Below, one piece after another: positions 1 to 6,937 of a stretch of DNA of 23,987 nt. Source of the stretch: a virus; IMG/VR virus record IMGVR_UViG_3300017788_002015, positions 1 through 23,987 of that record; one strand, written 5' to 3'. The notes beneath the pieces are model-generated. The model was not told where the DNA came from. It worked only from the letters and a program-made list of their open reading frames with translations, and searched no databases. The position numbers and the translations under genes are program-made. The number at the start of each line of letters is the position of its first letter. Position 1 is the stretch's first letter.

Positions 1-155
1 AATTCGACCACCTTGAATTCTATAACGTTATCTTGGTCAATAACGACCGACTCCGACTCGTATGGAATGTTTAAAATACAACCTTCGTGATTAACCTTTA
101 AATATCCATTTTGAAATCTGATTGTCTGTTTAATCCAGCTATCAAACGTTACCAT
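1..155 (-). CDS. Partial CDS, N-terminal 51 residues, unrecognised
   Basis: An open frame begins with ATG at 155-153 and runs off the left edge without a stop. It begins MVTFDSWIKQTIRF and is rich in Val, Ile and Asn with alternating polar residues, as in a beta-rich virion protein. It lies 2 nt downstream of the stop of the larger tail-fibre gene, so it is probably the next gene of the same late transcript. No Shine-Dalgarno sequence is seen. No family is recognised; a structural or tail-associated role is inferred from position only. Confidence 0.6.
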   Translation of the reverse strand, partial: MVTFDSWIKQTIRFQNGYLKVNHEGCILNIPYESESVVIDQDNVIEFKVVE

Positions 156-157
156 AT

Positions 158-1606
158 TTAAGTTTTTATCAAATAACTGAATGCGGATCGATATCCCGAT
201 TGAGTTATATGGGAGTTCTTCGGAGATAAGTTTTCTGGGATACTTCCTGTAGCATTGACGTTTGGCACGAAGAATGCGTCACCAAATGCGCTGCTGGTTG
301 TTGGGAAGCCCGAACTATTCACACCCGAGAATCTCAACACTTGGGATGACCGTTTCAAACTTGCCGACGGAATGTTGTAGTATGAACCACTGTGTCTGAA
401 TATGCTACATGTAAACGGTTGGTCTTCGGCCAAAATCAATGATGCGGTGGTGCCTACGATAATAGATGACGGTGCTGTTTGAATTAACTGACAATCAACC
501 GTCTGATCAGTAGTCACTTCCGTAACCGTAAATTTGGAACTATATTCCACGTTAGAAGACGGATAGAAGGACATTAGTGGTAGTGGTCCAAGAGATATGA
601 CTTCGTCATAATTAGTTCCATTTACGTGAATATTGGTGCTATAGGTATTTGAGATTCCGCTGTTCTGTTCAGTGATGGTAAAAAGATAGGTATCCGCTCC
701 TAATCCACCGAATACTGCTGAAGATGTGGCGTTACTCAAAATTCTTGTGGTTCCCGTCTTTGCGGATGTCACTGTCCAGAATCCGTTGGATACGGGCGAT
801 CCTATAGTGAACGTTATTATTCCAGAACCTAGAGCATATCCGTAAATATTGACATCATCGTGATCAACCGTCACCGTCACTGACTGATTCACGGTGGTTC
901 TCTGCGCAGTCATTGTGCATGCCGGATAATAACCGAACTTTTTGCCTATAACATCGTATAGACCTTGGTAATCCGAAACAAACACGTCTTTTCCGTTACA
1001 GACTAGATATTGACCAGAAGACTCGAATTGATCTACATTTTCGCCGGCATAAAGAACCATGTAACCCGTTTCAATTCCATTTGAGGAGTAATCGGAATTC
1101 GTGGCTAGATGTGAATAGGAGGAACTGAATCCATATGAACTGCTTAAAGCAAATACATTAGAACCACTGGCGGAAGATGCTGAAATTGCACTCGACGCCG
1201 ACAGTGCGTTTGAACCGGAATTTGCATAACTTGATGAGATAGCGTAGTTGCTTGTTCCCGCAGTTACTCCCGAACCACTTGCATAGGAGGCTGATAAAGC
1301 GTAACTAGAACTAAATGAGTAACTGGATGTGATAGCATAGATTCCTGACCCGGAGCCTGCTAATGAGTAACTGGACGACAAACTTGCGGAAGCCCAACTT
1401 GCACTGATAATTAAGTGGGAATAGGAGGAGGTCAATGCGTAGCTCGCCGATTCAACCGATGCGCTCACAGCAATCGCCGTCATCAAATTTCCCCATGTGA
1501 TATTCTTGGATTCCGATATGGGTGATACATCTTGGACCAAGAATAAATCCTCGGATGAAATTTTTCCATCCAAATTGTTTAACTCAACTATTCGTTTATT
1601 GGCCAT
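158..1606 (-). CDS. Tail fibre / collar-type protein, 482 aa
   Basis: Probable adsorption-apparatus protein. Residues 1-45 form an N-terminal module (MANKRIVELNNLDG..., then SxxDLFLVQD and ESKNITWGNL) shared with the neighbouring 439-aa protein, probably for attachment to the tail. Residues about 48-175 are a low-complexity shaft of SSSYA/SASYA-type repeats, as in fibrous phage proteins. Residues 181-227 (GYMVLYAGE, VCNGKDV, YQGLYDVIGKKFGY) match the start of a phage tail-collar domain. Its usual end (FFVPN, then YLIKT) appears only at 445-482. Between them lie about 210 residues of Ser/Thr/Val-rich, Ig-like sequence, so the collar fold looks split by an inserted domain. No Shine-Dalgarno sequence precedes the ATG. 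It is the second of two paralogous fibre genes in a row. The fibre class is confident; the receptor is unknown. Confidence 0.85.
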   Translation of the reverse strand: MANKRIVELNNLDGKISSEDLFLVQDVSPISESKNITWGNLMTAIAVSASVESASYALTSSYSHLIISASWASASLSSSYSLAGSGSGIYAITSSYSFSSSYALSASYASGSGVTAGTSNYAISSSYANSGSNALSASSAISASSASGSNVFALSSSYGFSSSYSHLATNSDYSSNGIETGYMVLYAGENVDQFESSGQYLVCNGKDVFVSDYQGLYDVIGKKFGYYPACTMTAQRTTVNQSVTVTVDHDDVNIYGYALGSGIITFTIGSPVSNGFWTVTSAKTGTTRILSNATSSAVFGGLGADTYLFTITEQNSGISNTYSTNIHVNGTNYDEVISLGPLPLMSFYPSSNVEYSSKFTVTEVTTDQTVDCQLIQTAPSSIIVGTTASLILAEDQPFTCSIFRHSGSYYNIPSASLKRSSQVLRFSGVNSSGFPTTSSAFGDAFFVPNVNATGSIPENLSPKNSHITQSGYRSAFSYLIKT

Positions 1607-1627
1607 ATGTATATAAATAAGTAGAAC

Positions 1628-2947
1628 TTACGTTTGCCTTCTGATATTATAATAAAACGCTCTACCGTCGTTCTGAAGCGTGCTTCCGTTGTAGGTTCCA
1701 TTAGAATATGTTGCCACTAAATAAGTTCCTGCGTGACTCATACTTATCTGAATGTTGTTGGGATGTCCTAGAACAGATTGTGATATTGGTATCTTAGTGT
1801 TGAATGGTCCACTTCCTGTAATCACATTCGTCCAAACTCCGCCCGCGAAACTGCTGGAGAAAAGACTGCTATCCAATTTTGGCAGTCTAGCACTACCCGA
1901 TCCGGCCACCGTGAATTTAGAACCCAATGATGATGAGAGGTCGGTGTAGGCGGTAGAATTGTAAAGTCCTCCATCACAGTTATACCATTGTTCTGAGCCA
2001 GTAGGTCTAATTCCTGCGTAGAGAAATATCATTCCTGCCGCCGGGCCGTTGGAAGACGTTGTAGATAAGGAAGTCTTTTCTGTGAATGAAGCAGTCACCA
2101 CAAGAGATGCACTATAAGCAAATGTTCCGGCCGGTGTTGTATATACCACTGAACTTGCATATCTCGACGAAGTCGTCTGATGGATAAAATCTGAGAAACT
2201 TGCGGTAACGGTTGTTAAACTAGAAGTGTGAGCGTAATTTGAACTGTTAACCGAGTAATCTACTCTTCCTAAATTATGAAATAGAATGGTTCTGTATGAA
2301 TATGTAGAAGGGGATGGAGTAGTAACTACATCCACTGAGAAATTCAATGAGTCTCCTCCCGGTAATAGAACTGAACCGGAATCCAAGAGATTAGATATAT
2401 TAAACCCGTAACTTCCGGATGATAATCCTCCAACAAAATGCGTGGTGTTTGCTCCTCCGATTATTGCGCTTCTCAAATTGTCTTTATGAGAGGTGGGTGA
2501 GAGGATGTATAGACCTTTAGGGGATGCAATCTTAAAGGTTATTCCTCCACCAGCAGAACCGACTGCGTATATAGAGGTGTAATCGCTGCTGGAAGTTATT
2601 TCAATCAATTCTGATATTGAAATGACGTGACGAGTATGATGTGAAAAACTAGAACTAATCGCATGAACAGAAGAACCGCTCATATTTGTGGCCCAACTCG
2701 ATTGAGACACATAGTTTGCAAAACTGCTGGAAATACTGCTGGAAATCAGATTTCCCACAGCGGCGAGAGAGGATGTTTTGGCATAGCTCGCCGACAGAAA
2801 GATGGTTCCGTCCACCGAATCCGAAAGACTTCCGACGGACACGTTTTTTAATTCGTTTCCGGAAATGTCTTCTACAATCAATAAATCTGCCGGCGATACG
2901 CTGGAAGAGTTTAGTTGACTTAGATTAAAAATTTGTTGGTTCGCCAT
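1628..2947 (-). CDS. Tail fibre / collar-type protein, 439 aa
   Basis: Paralogue of the downstream 482-aa fibre. It opens with the same module (MANQQIFNLSQLN, SPADLLIVEDISG, ELKNVSVGSL). Ser-rich SSSY/SASYA-like shaft repeats follow at about 50-115 and again at about 230-300. Between them (about 115-225) is a beta-rich stretch without repeats. The C-terminal 135 residues, from 305, carry an apparently uninterrupted tail-collar-type domain: GMIFLYAG, WYNCDGG, YTDLSSSLGSKF, then RLPKLD and a terminal FYYNIRRQT. The two genes probably arose by duplication; in this copy the inserted domain sits in the shaft, in the other inside the collar. The gap to the 482-aa gene is 21 nt, suggesting a common late transcript. 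The ATG follows an A/T-rich leader without a Shine-Dalgarno sequence. Confidence 0.85.
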   Translation of the reverse strand: MANQQIFNLSQLNSSSVSPADLLIVEDISGNELKNVSVGSLSDSVDGTIFLSASYAKTSSLAAVGNLISSSISSSFANYVSQSSWATNMSGSSVHAISSSFSHHTRHVISISELIEITSSSDYTSIYAVGSAGGGITFKIASPKGLYILSPTSHKDNLRSAIIGGANTTHFVGGLSSGSYGFNISNLLDSGSVLLPGGDSLNFSVDVVTTPSPSTYSYRTILFHNLGRVDYSVNSSNYAHTSSLTTVTASFSDFIHQTTSSRYASSVVYTTPAGTFAYSASLVVTASFTEKTSLSTTSSNGPAAGMIFLYAGIRPTGSEQWYNCDGGLYNSTAYTDLSSSLGSKFTVAGSGSARLPKLDSSLFSSSFAGGVWTNVITGSGPFNTKIPISQSVLGHPNNIQISMSHAGTYLVATYSNGTYNGSTLQNDGRAFYYNIRRQT

Positions 2948-2972
2948 TATCTACTTTGTATAAACATAAGTA

Positions 2973-3710
2973 TTACTGGGAACATTTTTTATCCACGGAT
3001 TTCAACTTTTTGACGATGAATTTGACCAGTTTCGACCTTACAATGTCGTCGTCAGTGAACTCAAATGTGTAGATTCCGTTCTCTTTACTCTCATCATCGG
3101 AGAACGCATCTACCATTCTTTTAAAACCGCTTTTCACACCTATATCTGTTTGGTCAATATCTCCGATGATGAACACCTTGCTGAATTCGCCGGTTCTCGT
3201 AATGAGAGTCATCAATTCTTTATAGGTCATATTCTGTGCTTCATCGGTTATGATGACCTTTGCATTCCAACTCAATCCACGCAAATATCCTACCGGAACC
3301 GTGCCAATGCGGCCTTCTTCCATCAAGGTGTTGATTTCCGACTGAGGAATTAATTCTTCTAATTTATCGAGGAGCGGTTGTAGATATGGTGCCATTTTAT
3401 CTTGGCTCTCTCCCGGGAGAAATCCGATCTTGCTGTCGCTGCTTTCGACGGCACTTCTAACGTAGAGAATATCACTGACCAGTCGTTCGTTCATGAATTT
3501 TAATGCAGTAAGAACAGCGAGATAAGTCTTTGATGTTCCGGCTGGCCCAGAAACGAAGACGAGTTTAGCCTCCTTACTCGTAGAGAGATCCATAAACAAC
3601 TTCTGTTTATCGGTCAATTTCTGATCTTCTCGTATAGTCAGAACTGACTTAATTTTACTCTTTTGAAAAACCTTGGGACTTTGGTCGGGCTTTCGTTTTT
3701 TATTTTTCAT
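2973..3710 (-). CDS. phoH: PhoH-like P-loop ATPase, 245 aa
   Basis: Cytoplasmic P-loop ATPase of the PhoH family, which is very common in tailed phages. Walker A is GPAGTSKT at residues 55-62 and Walker B is VIITDEAQN at 152-160. Between them lie family signatures: RSAVESSDSKIGFLPGE (86-102), then the YLQPLLDKLEEL helix, then VPVGYLRGLSW (138-148). The C-terminal GDIDQTD block is typical sensor-I sequence. The first 30 residues are Lys-rich and may be a disordered extension; the length fits the short phage form. The ATG lies 4 nt after the stop of the 96-aa gene, implying co-transcription. The biochemical role in phages is unsettled (RNA helicase or RNase-linked functions have been proposed), so only the fold and ATP binding are claimed. 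Confidence 0.93.
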   Translation of the reverse strand: MKNKKRKPDQSPKVFQKSKIKSVLTIREDQKLTDKQKLFMDLSTSKEAKLVFVSGPAGTSKTYLAVLTALKFMNERLVSDILYVRSAVESSDSKIGFLPGESQDKMAPYLQPLLDKLEELIPQSEINTLMEEGRIGTVPVGYLRGLSWNAKVIITDEAQNMTYKELMTLITRTGEFSKVFIIGDIDQTDIGVKSGFKRMVDAFSDDESKENGIYTFEFTDDDIVRSKLVKFIVKKLKSVDKKCSQ

Positions 3711-3714
3711 TTTA

Positions 3715-4005
3715 TTAAAGTTTAAGATTTAGCTTCTTAATCCTTCCACACAGTTCATATTTTTCTAGTTTTAGAAAAACATTATACAGTGCTTCAATAT
3801 TTTCTTTGAAATTTTCCCGTGAGAGAGTGACGATGAAATCGGTTTGAGAAAATGAAAATACTTCGACCACGTCTAAATCTTTACTAACGGAATACTCTAC
3901 AGAATTCAAAACGTGTTCCAAGAGGGATAACTTATTGTTGAGAATGAATTTTTTTAATTCCTCATCCTTCTTGGGCAACTTTAACGGTTTGTATGTCTTT
4001 GCCAT
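3715..4005 (-). CDS. Hypothetical protein, 96 aa
   Basis: Unrecognised 96-aa protein starting MAKTYKPLKLPKKDEELKK, with a basic N-terminus and amphipathic helical character through the middle (KFILNNKLSLLEHVL). The ATG is preceded by AAGGTAGGAATT, one of the better ribosome-binding candidates in this part of the window. It is the first gene after the terminator at 4055-4092 and directly precedes phoH with a 4-nt gap, so the two probably share a transcript. No function can be assigned. Confidence 0.7.
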   Translation of the reverse strand: MAKTYKPLKLPKKDEELKKFILNNKLSLLEHVLNSVEYSVSKDLDVVEVFSFSQTDFIVTLSRENFKENIEALYNVFLKLEKYELCGRIKKLNLKL

Positions 4006-4054
4006 AATTCCTACCTTACATAAATATCTACAAATGAACGATTAGCACAAAAAG

Positions 4055-4092
4055 AAAAAGAGCGGCCAAGTGTTTTTTTGGCCGCTCTTTTT
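4055..4092. terminator. Bidirectional intrinsic terminator
   Basis: A perfect 15-bp inverted repeat (4055-4069 with 4078-4092) has a GAGCGGCCAA core, an 8-nt loop, and A/T tracts at both ends of the stem, so a U-tract follows the hairpin in either direction. It separates the 65-aa gene (ending at 4115) from the 96-aa gene (starting at 4005). It would stop minus-strand transcripts from the 103/65-aa unit and any plus-strand readthrough. Confidence 0.93.
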
Positions 4093-4114
4093 CTAACTAA
4101 ATTTGAATTAAATC

Positions 4115-4312
4115 TTAATAAACTCGGTGGATTTTTTCATTCTTCTCAACCACATCAACCTTAGCACTCCGATCCCATTTGGAGGTTAAATTAGACCAGT
4201 AAGAATATTCTTCTGATGCGTCTTCCTGTGAAGAGTATTCCTTGGATGATACTCTCCGATTGTTCCGAACTACCACGAACTTAACAGTTTTTTTAGCGAT
4301 GTTTTTTGACAT
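4115..4312 (-). CDS. Small basic hypothetical protein, 65 aa
   Basis: 65-aa protein, Lys/Arg/Ser-rich (MSKNIAKKTVKFVVVRNNRRVSS), with alternating beta-strand-like residues followed by an acidic aromatic segment (EEYSYWSNLT). No known motif is recognised. It is followed by the terminator at 4055-4092 and so is the last gene of its unit. A TATAAATA box lies 4 nt upstream of its ATG, within the 14-nt gap to the 103-aa gene, so it may also have its own late-type promoter. Confidence 0.7.
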   Translation of the reverse strand: MSKNIAKKTVKFVVVRNNRRVSSKEYSSQEDASEEYSYWSNLTSKWDRSAKVDVVEKNEKIHRVY

Positions 4313-4316
4313 AGTT

Positions 4317-4324
4317 TATTTATA
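4317..4324 (-). promoter_or_regulatory. Possible T4-late-type box TATAAATA
   Basis: On the minus strand the sequence reads TATAAATA followed by AACT and the ATG of the 65-aa gene. This equals the core of T4-type late promoters, which have no -35. It is so close to the ATG that the transcript would be leaderless or nearly so. No sigma factor is visible in the window to support it, and the region is A/T-rich, so this may be chance. Confidence 0.3.
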
Positions 4325-4326
4325 TA

Positions 4327-4638
4327 TCACTTTACCGAATCCGTCAATAAAATTTTGGCGGGCTTGTCAGTAGAAACTTCAGTCAGATACTTCGCAAGTT
4401 TCTCGGCATTTGTCAGTGATAGTGTAACGGAGTCTCCCCAAGGGTTTCCGGTTCGTAAAATATTCCAACACCATCTCAAGCGTTCTCGCCATGTAAAGGG
4501 AACGTTGCCAGCGTGTCCCAAGGCCCATATCGAAACATCTACATTTACTTGACCCTCATACTCATCACGAGTGACTTCAAGCAGGTGAGCCGAACACTCA
4601 CATTTGTAAAATTTTGATTTGTTTTTATAAGCATTCAT
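4327..4638 (-). CDS. Hypothetical protein, 103 aa
   Basis: 103-aa protein: NAYKNKSKFYKCECSAHLLEV at the N-terminus with a CxC pair, then a beta-strand block (VDVSIWALGH), an RERLRWCWNILRTG helix and a Leu-rich C-terminal helix. The layout (YKCxC, SIW, RLRW.W.IL.TG, then a strand and a helix) resembles a small uncharacterised protein widespread in large phages. Its function is unknown. It is divergent from the plus-strand small gene starting at 4664 and 14 nt upstream of the 65-aa gene, with which it probably shares a transcript. Confidence 0.8.
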   Translation of the reverse strand: MNAYKNKSKFYKCECSAHLLEVTRDEYEGQVNVDVSIWALGHAGNVPFTWRERLRWCWNILRTGNPWGDSVTLSLTNAEKLAKYLTEVSTDKPAKILLTDSVK

Positions 4639-4663
4639 CTCAGTTTTAATATTTATTATTACA

Positions 4664-4843
4664 ATGAAATCTTCGTATTCACATCATGGATTTTTAGCGA
4701 GGATTGACCACATCCTTCTTCATGGTAAATGTATATTGAAAATATCAGTCTATTTCATTAGAAGAAAAATAACTTGGAAAGAATACACTGTCAAGTTTAA
4801 ATTCTTTCGGGATGGAATTTCTAGGTCTATTTTTGATAGGTAA
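4664..4843 (+). CDS. Small hypothetical protein, 59 aa, divergent
   Basis: A 59-codon plus-strand frame runs from ATG at 4664 to TAA at 4841-4843. The product is basic and aromatic (MKSSYSHHGFLARIDHILLH ... ITWKEYTVKFKFFRDGISR) and protein-like. It faces away from the 103-aa gene across a 25-bp A/T-rich gap without a clear Shine-Dalgarno sequence. It is unusual in being on the plus strand inside a minus-strand block. No family is recognised, and it may be spurious. Confidence 0.4.
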   Translation: MKSSYSHHGFLARIDHILLHGKCILKISVYFIRRKITWKEYTVKFKFFRDGISRSIFDR

Positions 4844-4857
4844 GAAATATAAACATT

Positions 4858-4885
4858 TTGACTAAGAGAGTTTCGTCTCTTACAT
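4858..4885 (+). promoter_or_regulatory. Possible plus-strand promoter facing the tmRNA
   Basis: TTGACT, exactly 16 nt, then TTACAT: the same -35 and spacing as the early-promoter family but a poor -10. The spacer contains a 6-bp hairpin (AAGAGA/TCTCTT). A transcript from here would run towards and antisense to the tmRNA. No coding frame follows, so it could be fortuitous. Confidence 0.25.
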
Positions 4886-5011
4886 AGCTTTTCATTCGGG
4901 AGACCCCTATCTAGTTAAGTCGGTCAAACTTAATGACTTACAGTTGTTCACTAGAATATTCGTATATGACATATGACGAATAGTTACATAGTTCTTCACA
5001 AGTAGTTTATA

Positions 5012-5386
5012 TGGTGGAGATGAGGGGAGTCGAACCCCTTTCCAATAACCGAATCAACTATTCGACTACACGTTTATAGTTTTTGGTATTTTTGTAAAAA
5101 CAATTCTAAAACTCAAAAGTTGTTTTTCTTTAGATTTAAATTTCAGCATCAATTTCAATCACCTTTCAATGCCAATCACAATAATGTCATAATTAAAACT
5201 ATTGTGAATTATTTTAATTACGGGTGACCAATTAGGCCACAGCGAGAACTTCTTCCTCTACAGGAGTGAAGTCATATGCGATTACGTTTTTAGCGTGTAT
5301 CTTTTGATAGAATTTTAACGAGGCCAACTATCATCCTCGACGTGCCGAACAGCCTTTTTAATTACTGTCGAAACCAGTACATCCCC
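5012..5386 (-). ncRNA. ssrA: tmRNA (one-piece, phage-encoded), about 375 nt
   Basis: Transfer-messenger RNA, which rescues stalled ribosomes and tags nascent proteins. The 5' end at 5386 reads GGGGATGTACTGGTTTCGAC, the conserved tmRNA start. The 3' end at 5012 reads AGGGG-TTCGACT-CCCCT followed by CATCTCC-A-CCA, a T-arm plus acceptor with encoded CCA. GGGGATG (5') pairs with CATCTCC (3') over 7 bp with one G-U. The resume context ACGUAAUC-GCA precedes a 15-codon tag ending in UAA. The middle (about 5040-5230) has space for pseudoknots, which were not folded. SmpB is not visible in the window and may come from the host. The gene sits between the 494-aa gene and the 59-aa plus-strand frame, with its own promoter at 5410-5437. 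Confidence 0.95.
5232..5279 (-). other. tmRNA tag reading frame, AYDFTPVEEEVLAVA
   Basis: From the resume codon GCA (5279-5277) the frame reads AYDFTPVEEEVLAVA and stops at UAA (5234-5232). It is 15 residues, acidic in the middle and hydrophobic at the end. The C-terminus is LAVA rather than the common ALAA, which is relevant to recognition by ClpXP-type proteases. Confidence 0.9.
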
Positions 5387-5409
5387 AATAATAATCAAAG
5401 AACAGTATT

Positions 5410-5437
5410 ACTTTACACCCTATAAATAGGATGTCAA
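5410..5437 (-). promoter_or_regulatory. Promoter of the tmRNA
   Basis: On the minus strand TTGACA (5437-5432), a 16-nt spacer, then TAAAGT (5415-5410). This matches the 16-nt geometry of the early promoters. The predicted start lies 15-20 nt before the mature tmRNA 5' end, leaving a short 5' extension for RNase P to remove. A better -10 by sequence (TAATAC) sits 5 nt further on but would need a 21-nt spacer. Confidence 0.7.
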
Positions 5438-5444
5438 TCACGAT

Positions 5445-6929
5445 TTACCAATTTCCATTTCTTGTGTCGGCGTTACGTGCAGCGGTATTTCGCCAATTTG
5501 CATCATATTTTTTTGTCTTCTTAATGTCTTTATCTGACACATCCTTTATACTTCTGACTTTGACCACATCGTTTCTATATTTTGTGCGAGTATCTCTCCA
5601 TTTTTTTACCCTTTCGACGGCGTCTTTCATATCAACTGCATAAATTTCATCATAACATTCCACATTATTTACTACAAATTCAACAGCGTATTTTTTATAT
5701 AAGTGAACCTCTCCTAACAAATCTCTCTTCGTAGATTGTGTTGGAAGAGTATGTCCACAACTTGAACAAGTTCTTGTTCCTTGAATGTCGTTATGGATGG
5801 ACGTTTCTCCATAAGTTCCTTTTTTACATTTAATACATTTCTTTCCTGACACATCGACCGTCTTTTCTTTTTTTGGTTCTGACTTAGGCATTTCAAATGA
5901 TTGTATCTCATTCACGAAATCCCAATAGTTTCGTCCGTGAATATCCTCGAAAATTGCCTCAGAAACCTGTTCTCCCACTCCCGCCGGCGGTTCCGGAGTG
6001 ATTGTTAAAATATCGATATCCACATCTTCCGGAGCAATTTCAGAATAATCCTCACCGTGGGATTGACGAGTGGTAACTACCTTAACCGATACATCAGCAT
6101 CATAATCATATTCTACGCCGTCCACGTTAACGGTTCCCGAGACACCTTGGGAAAATGACTCTGAATTTCCTTCCTGTAATTGTTGGGCAAGGTGAGGATC
6201 CTTCCTCAATTTCATATTAAGTTGATAGGCATGTTGTTCAGCTTCGTGACGGTTATAATACTCTCCCACAACGTCTTCATTATAATCATCTCCTTGAACA
6301 TCGGATGTAACTTTAATTACCTGATACACAATTTCCTTTTCAGCATCTGAATCTCTGCTTCCCATACTCAAATCGAACTCACGAACAAAATAAGAGACTG
6401 ACATCTGCGATCCGTTCCTCGAAGAAAGGGCTTCTGAAATATTATACTGTTGTCTGAAAGTCTTGTAACTCAACACCACGTCCCCAGCAAATGAATAAAC
6501 CCCAACATCAATTTTACCGTTAGGATATTTTGCCCAAACATACTCAAACTTTTTATCTCCCATCATAAACGGAACTTCATCCCGCATTTGTTTCACGTAT
6601 TCAACATATAACGGTTCTTCATCGATTTCTTTAAGACACGTTTTCACCACTTCGGCCAAAAATTCTAACTTATCTTCGACAAGATATGAAAACCTTTTTG
6701 CGTCAGCAATTTCATCATCCATCATTTTTTTAAAATTAGAAGTGTTTTTCCACTGTTCGTATGCCCAACTGTTTTTAAATCTTTCCCAGGAAACCGCAGC
6801 GGACAAATCCGTCTCCATTAATTGACGATAATAAACAACCTGTTCAAAATCTTTTGCTTTTCTTGCAAGTTTTATTTTCCTTCGGATTTCAACAACGTCA
6901 TCTTCTCTCATATTTTCTTTTATTTTCAT
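5445..6929 (-). CDS. Large hypothetical protein with zinc ribbon, 494 aa
   Basis: Unrecognised 494-aa protein. The N-terminal third is charged and helical (KENMREDDVVEIRRKIKLAR). The middle, about 200-330, is acidic with many Asp/Glu and Val/Tyr strands. At about 365-397 there is a four-cysteine zinc-ribbon pattern, CIKC ... CSSCGH, with 23 residues between the pairs. The C-terminal 80 residues are strongly basic (RVKKWRDTRTKYRNDVVK; DKDIKKTKKYDANWR). The layout suggests a nucleic-acid-associated or structural phage protein. The start lies 8 nt after the stop of the 624-aa gene, so the two form an operon, and it is followed by the tmRNA gene. Confidence 0.8.
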   Translation of the reverse strand: MKIKENMREDDVVEIRRKIKLARKAKDFEQVVYYRQLMETDLSAAVSWERFKNSWAYEQWKNTSNFKKMMDDEIADAKRFSYLVEDKLEFLAEVVKTCLKEIDEEPLYVEYVKQMRDEVPFMMGDKKFEYVWAKYPNGKIDVGVYSFAGDVVLSYKTFRQQYNISEALSSRNGSQMSVSYFVREFDLSMGSRDSDAEKEIVYQVIKVTSDVQGDDYNEDVVGEYYNRHEAEQHAYQLNMKLRKDPHLAQQLQEGNSESFSQGVSGTVNVDGVEYDYDADVSVKVVTTRQSHGEDYSEIAPEDVDIDILTITPEPPAGVGEQVSEAIFEDIHGRNYWDFVNEIQSFEMPKSEPKKEKTVDVSGKKCIKCKKGTYGETSIHNDIQGTRTCSSCGHTLPTQSTKRDLLGEVHLYKKYAVEFVVNNVECYDEIYAVDMKDAVERVKKWRDTRTKYRNDVVKVRSIKDVSDKDIKKTKKYDANWRNTAARNADTRNGNW

Positions 6930-6937
6930 AACAAGGT

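Noticed and set aside
600-1500. Short repeated DNA units that might suggest a CRISPR array
   Set aside because: They encode the SASYA/SSSYA shaft of the tail fibre in frame; units are irregular and there are no spacers. No CRISPR array was seen anywhere in the window.
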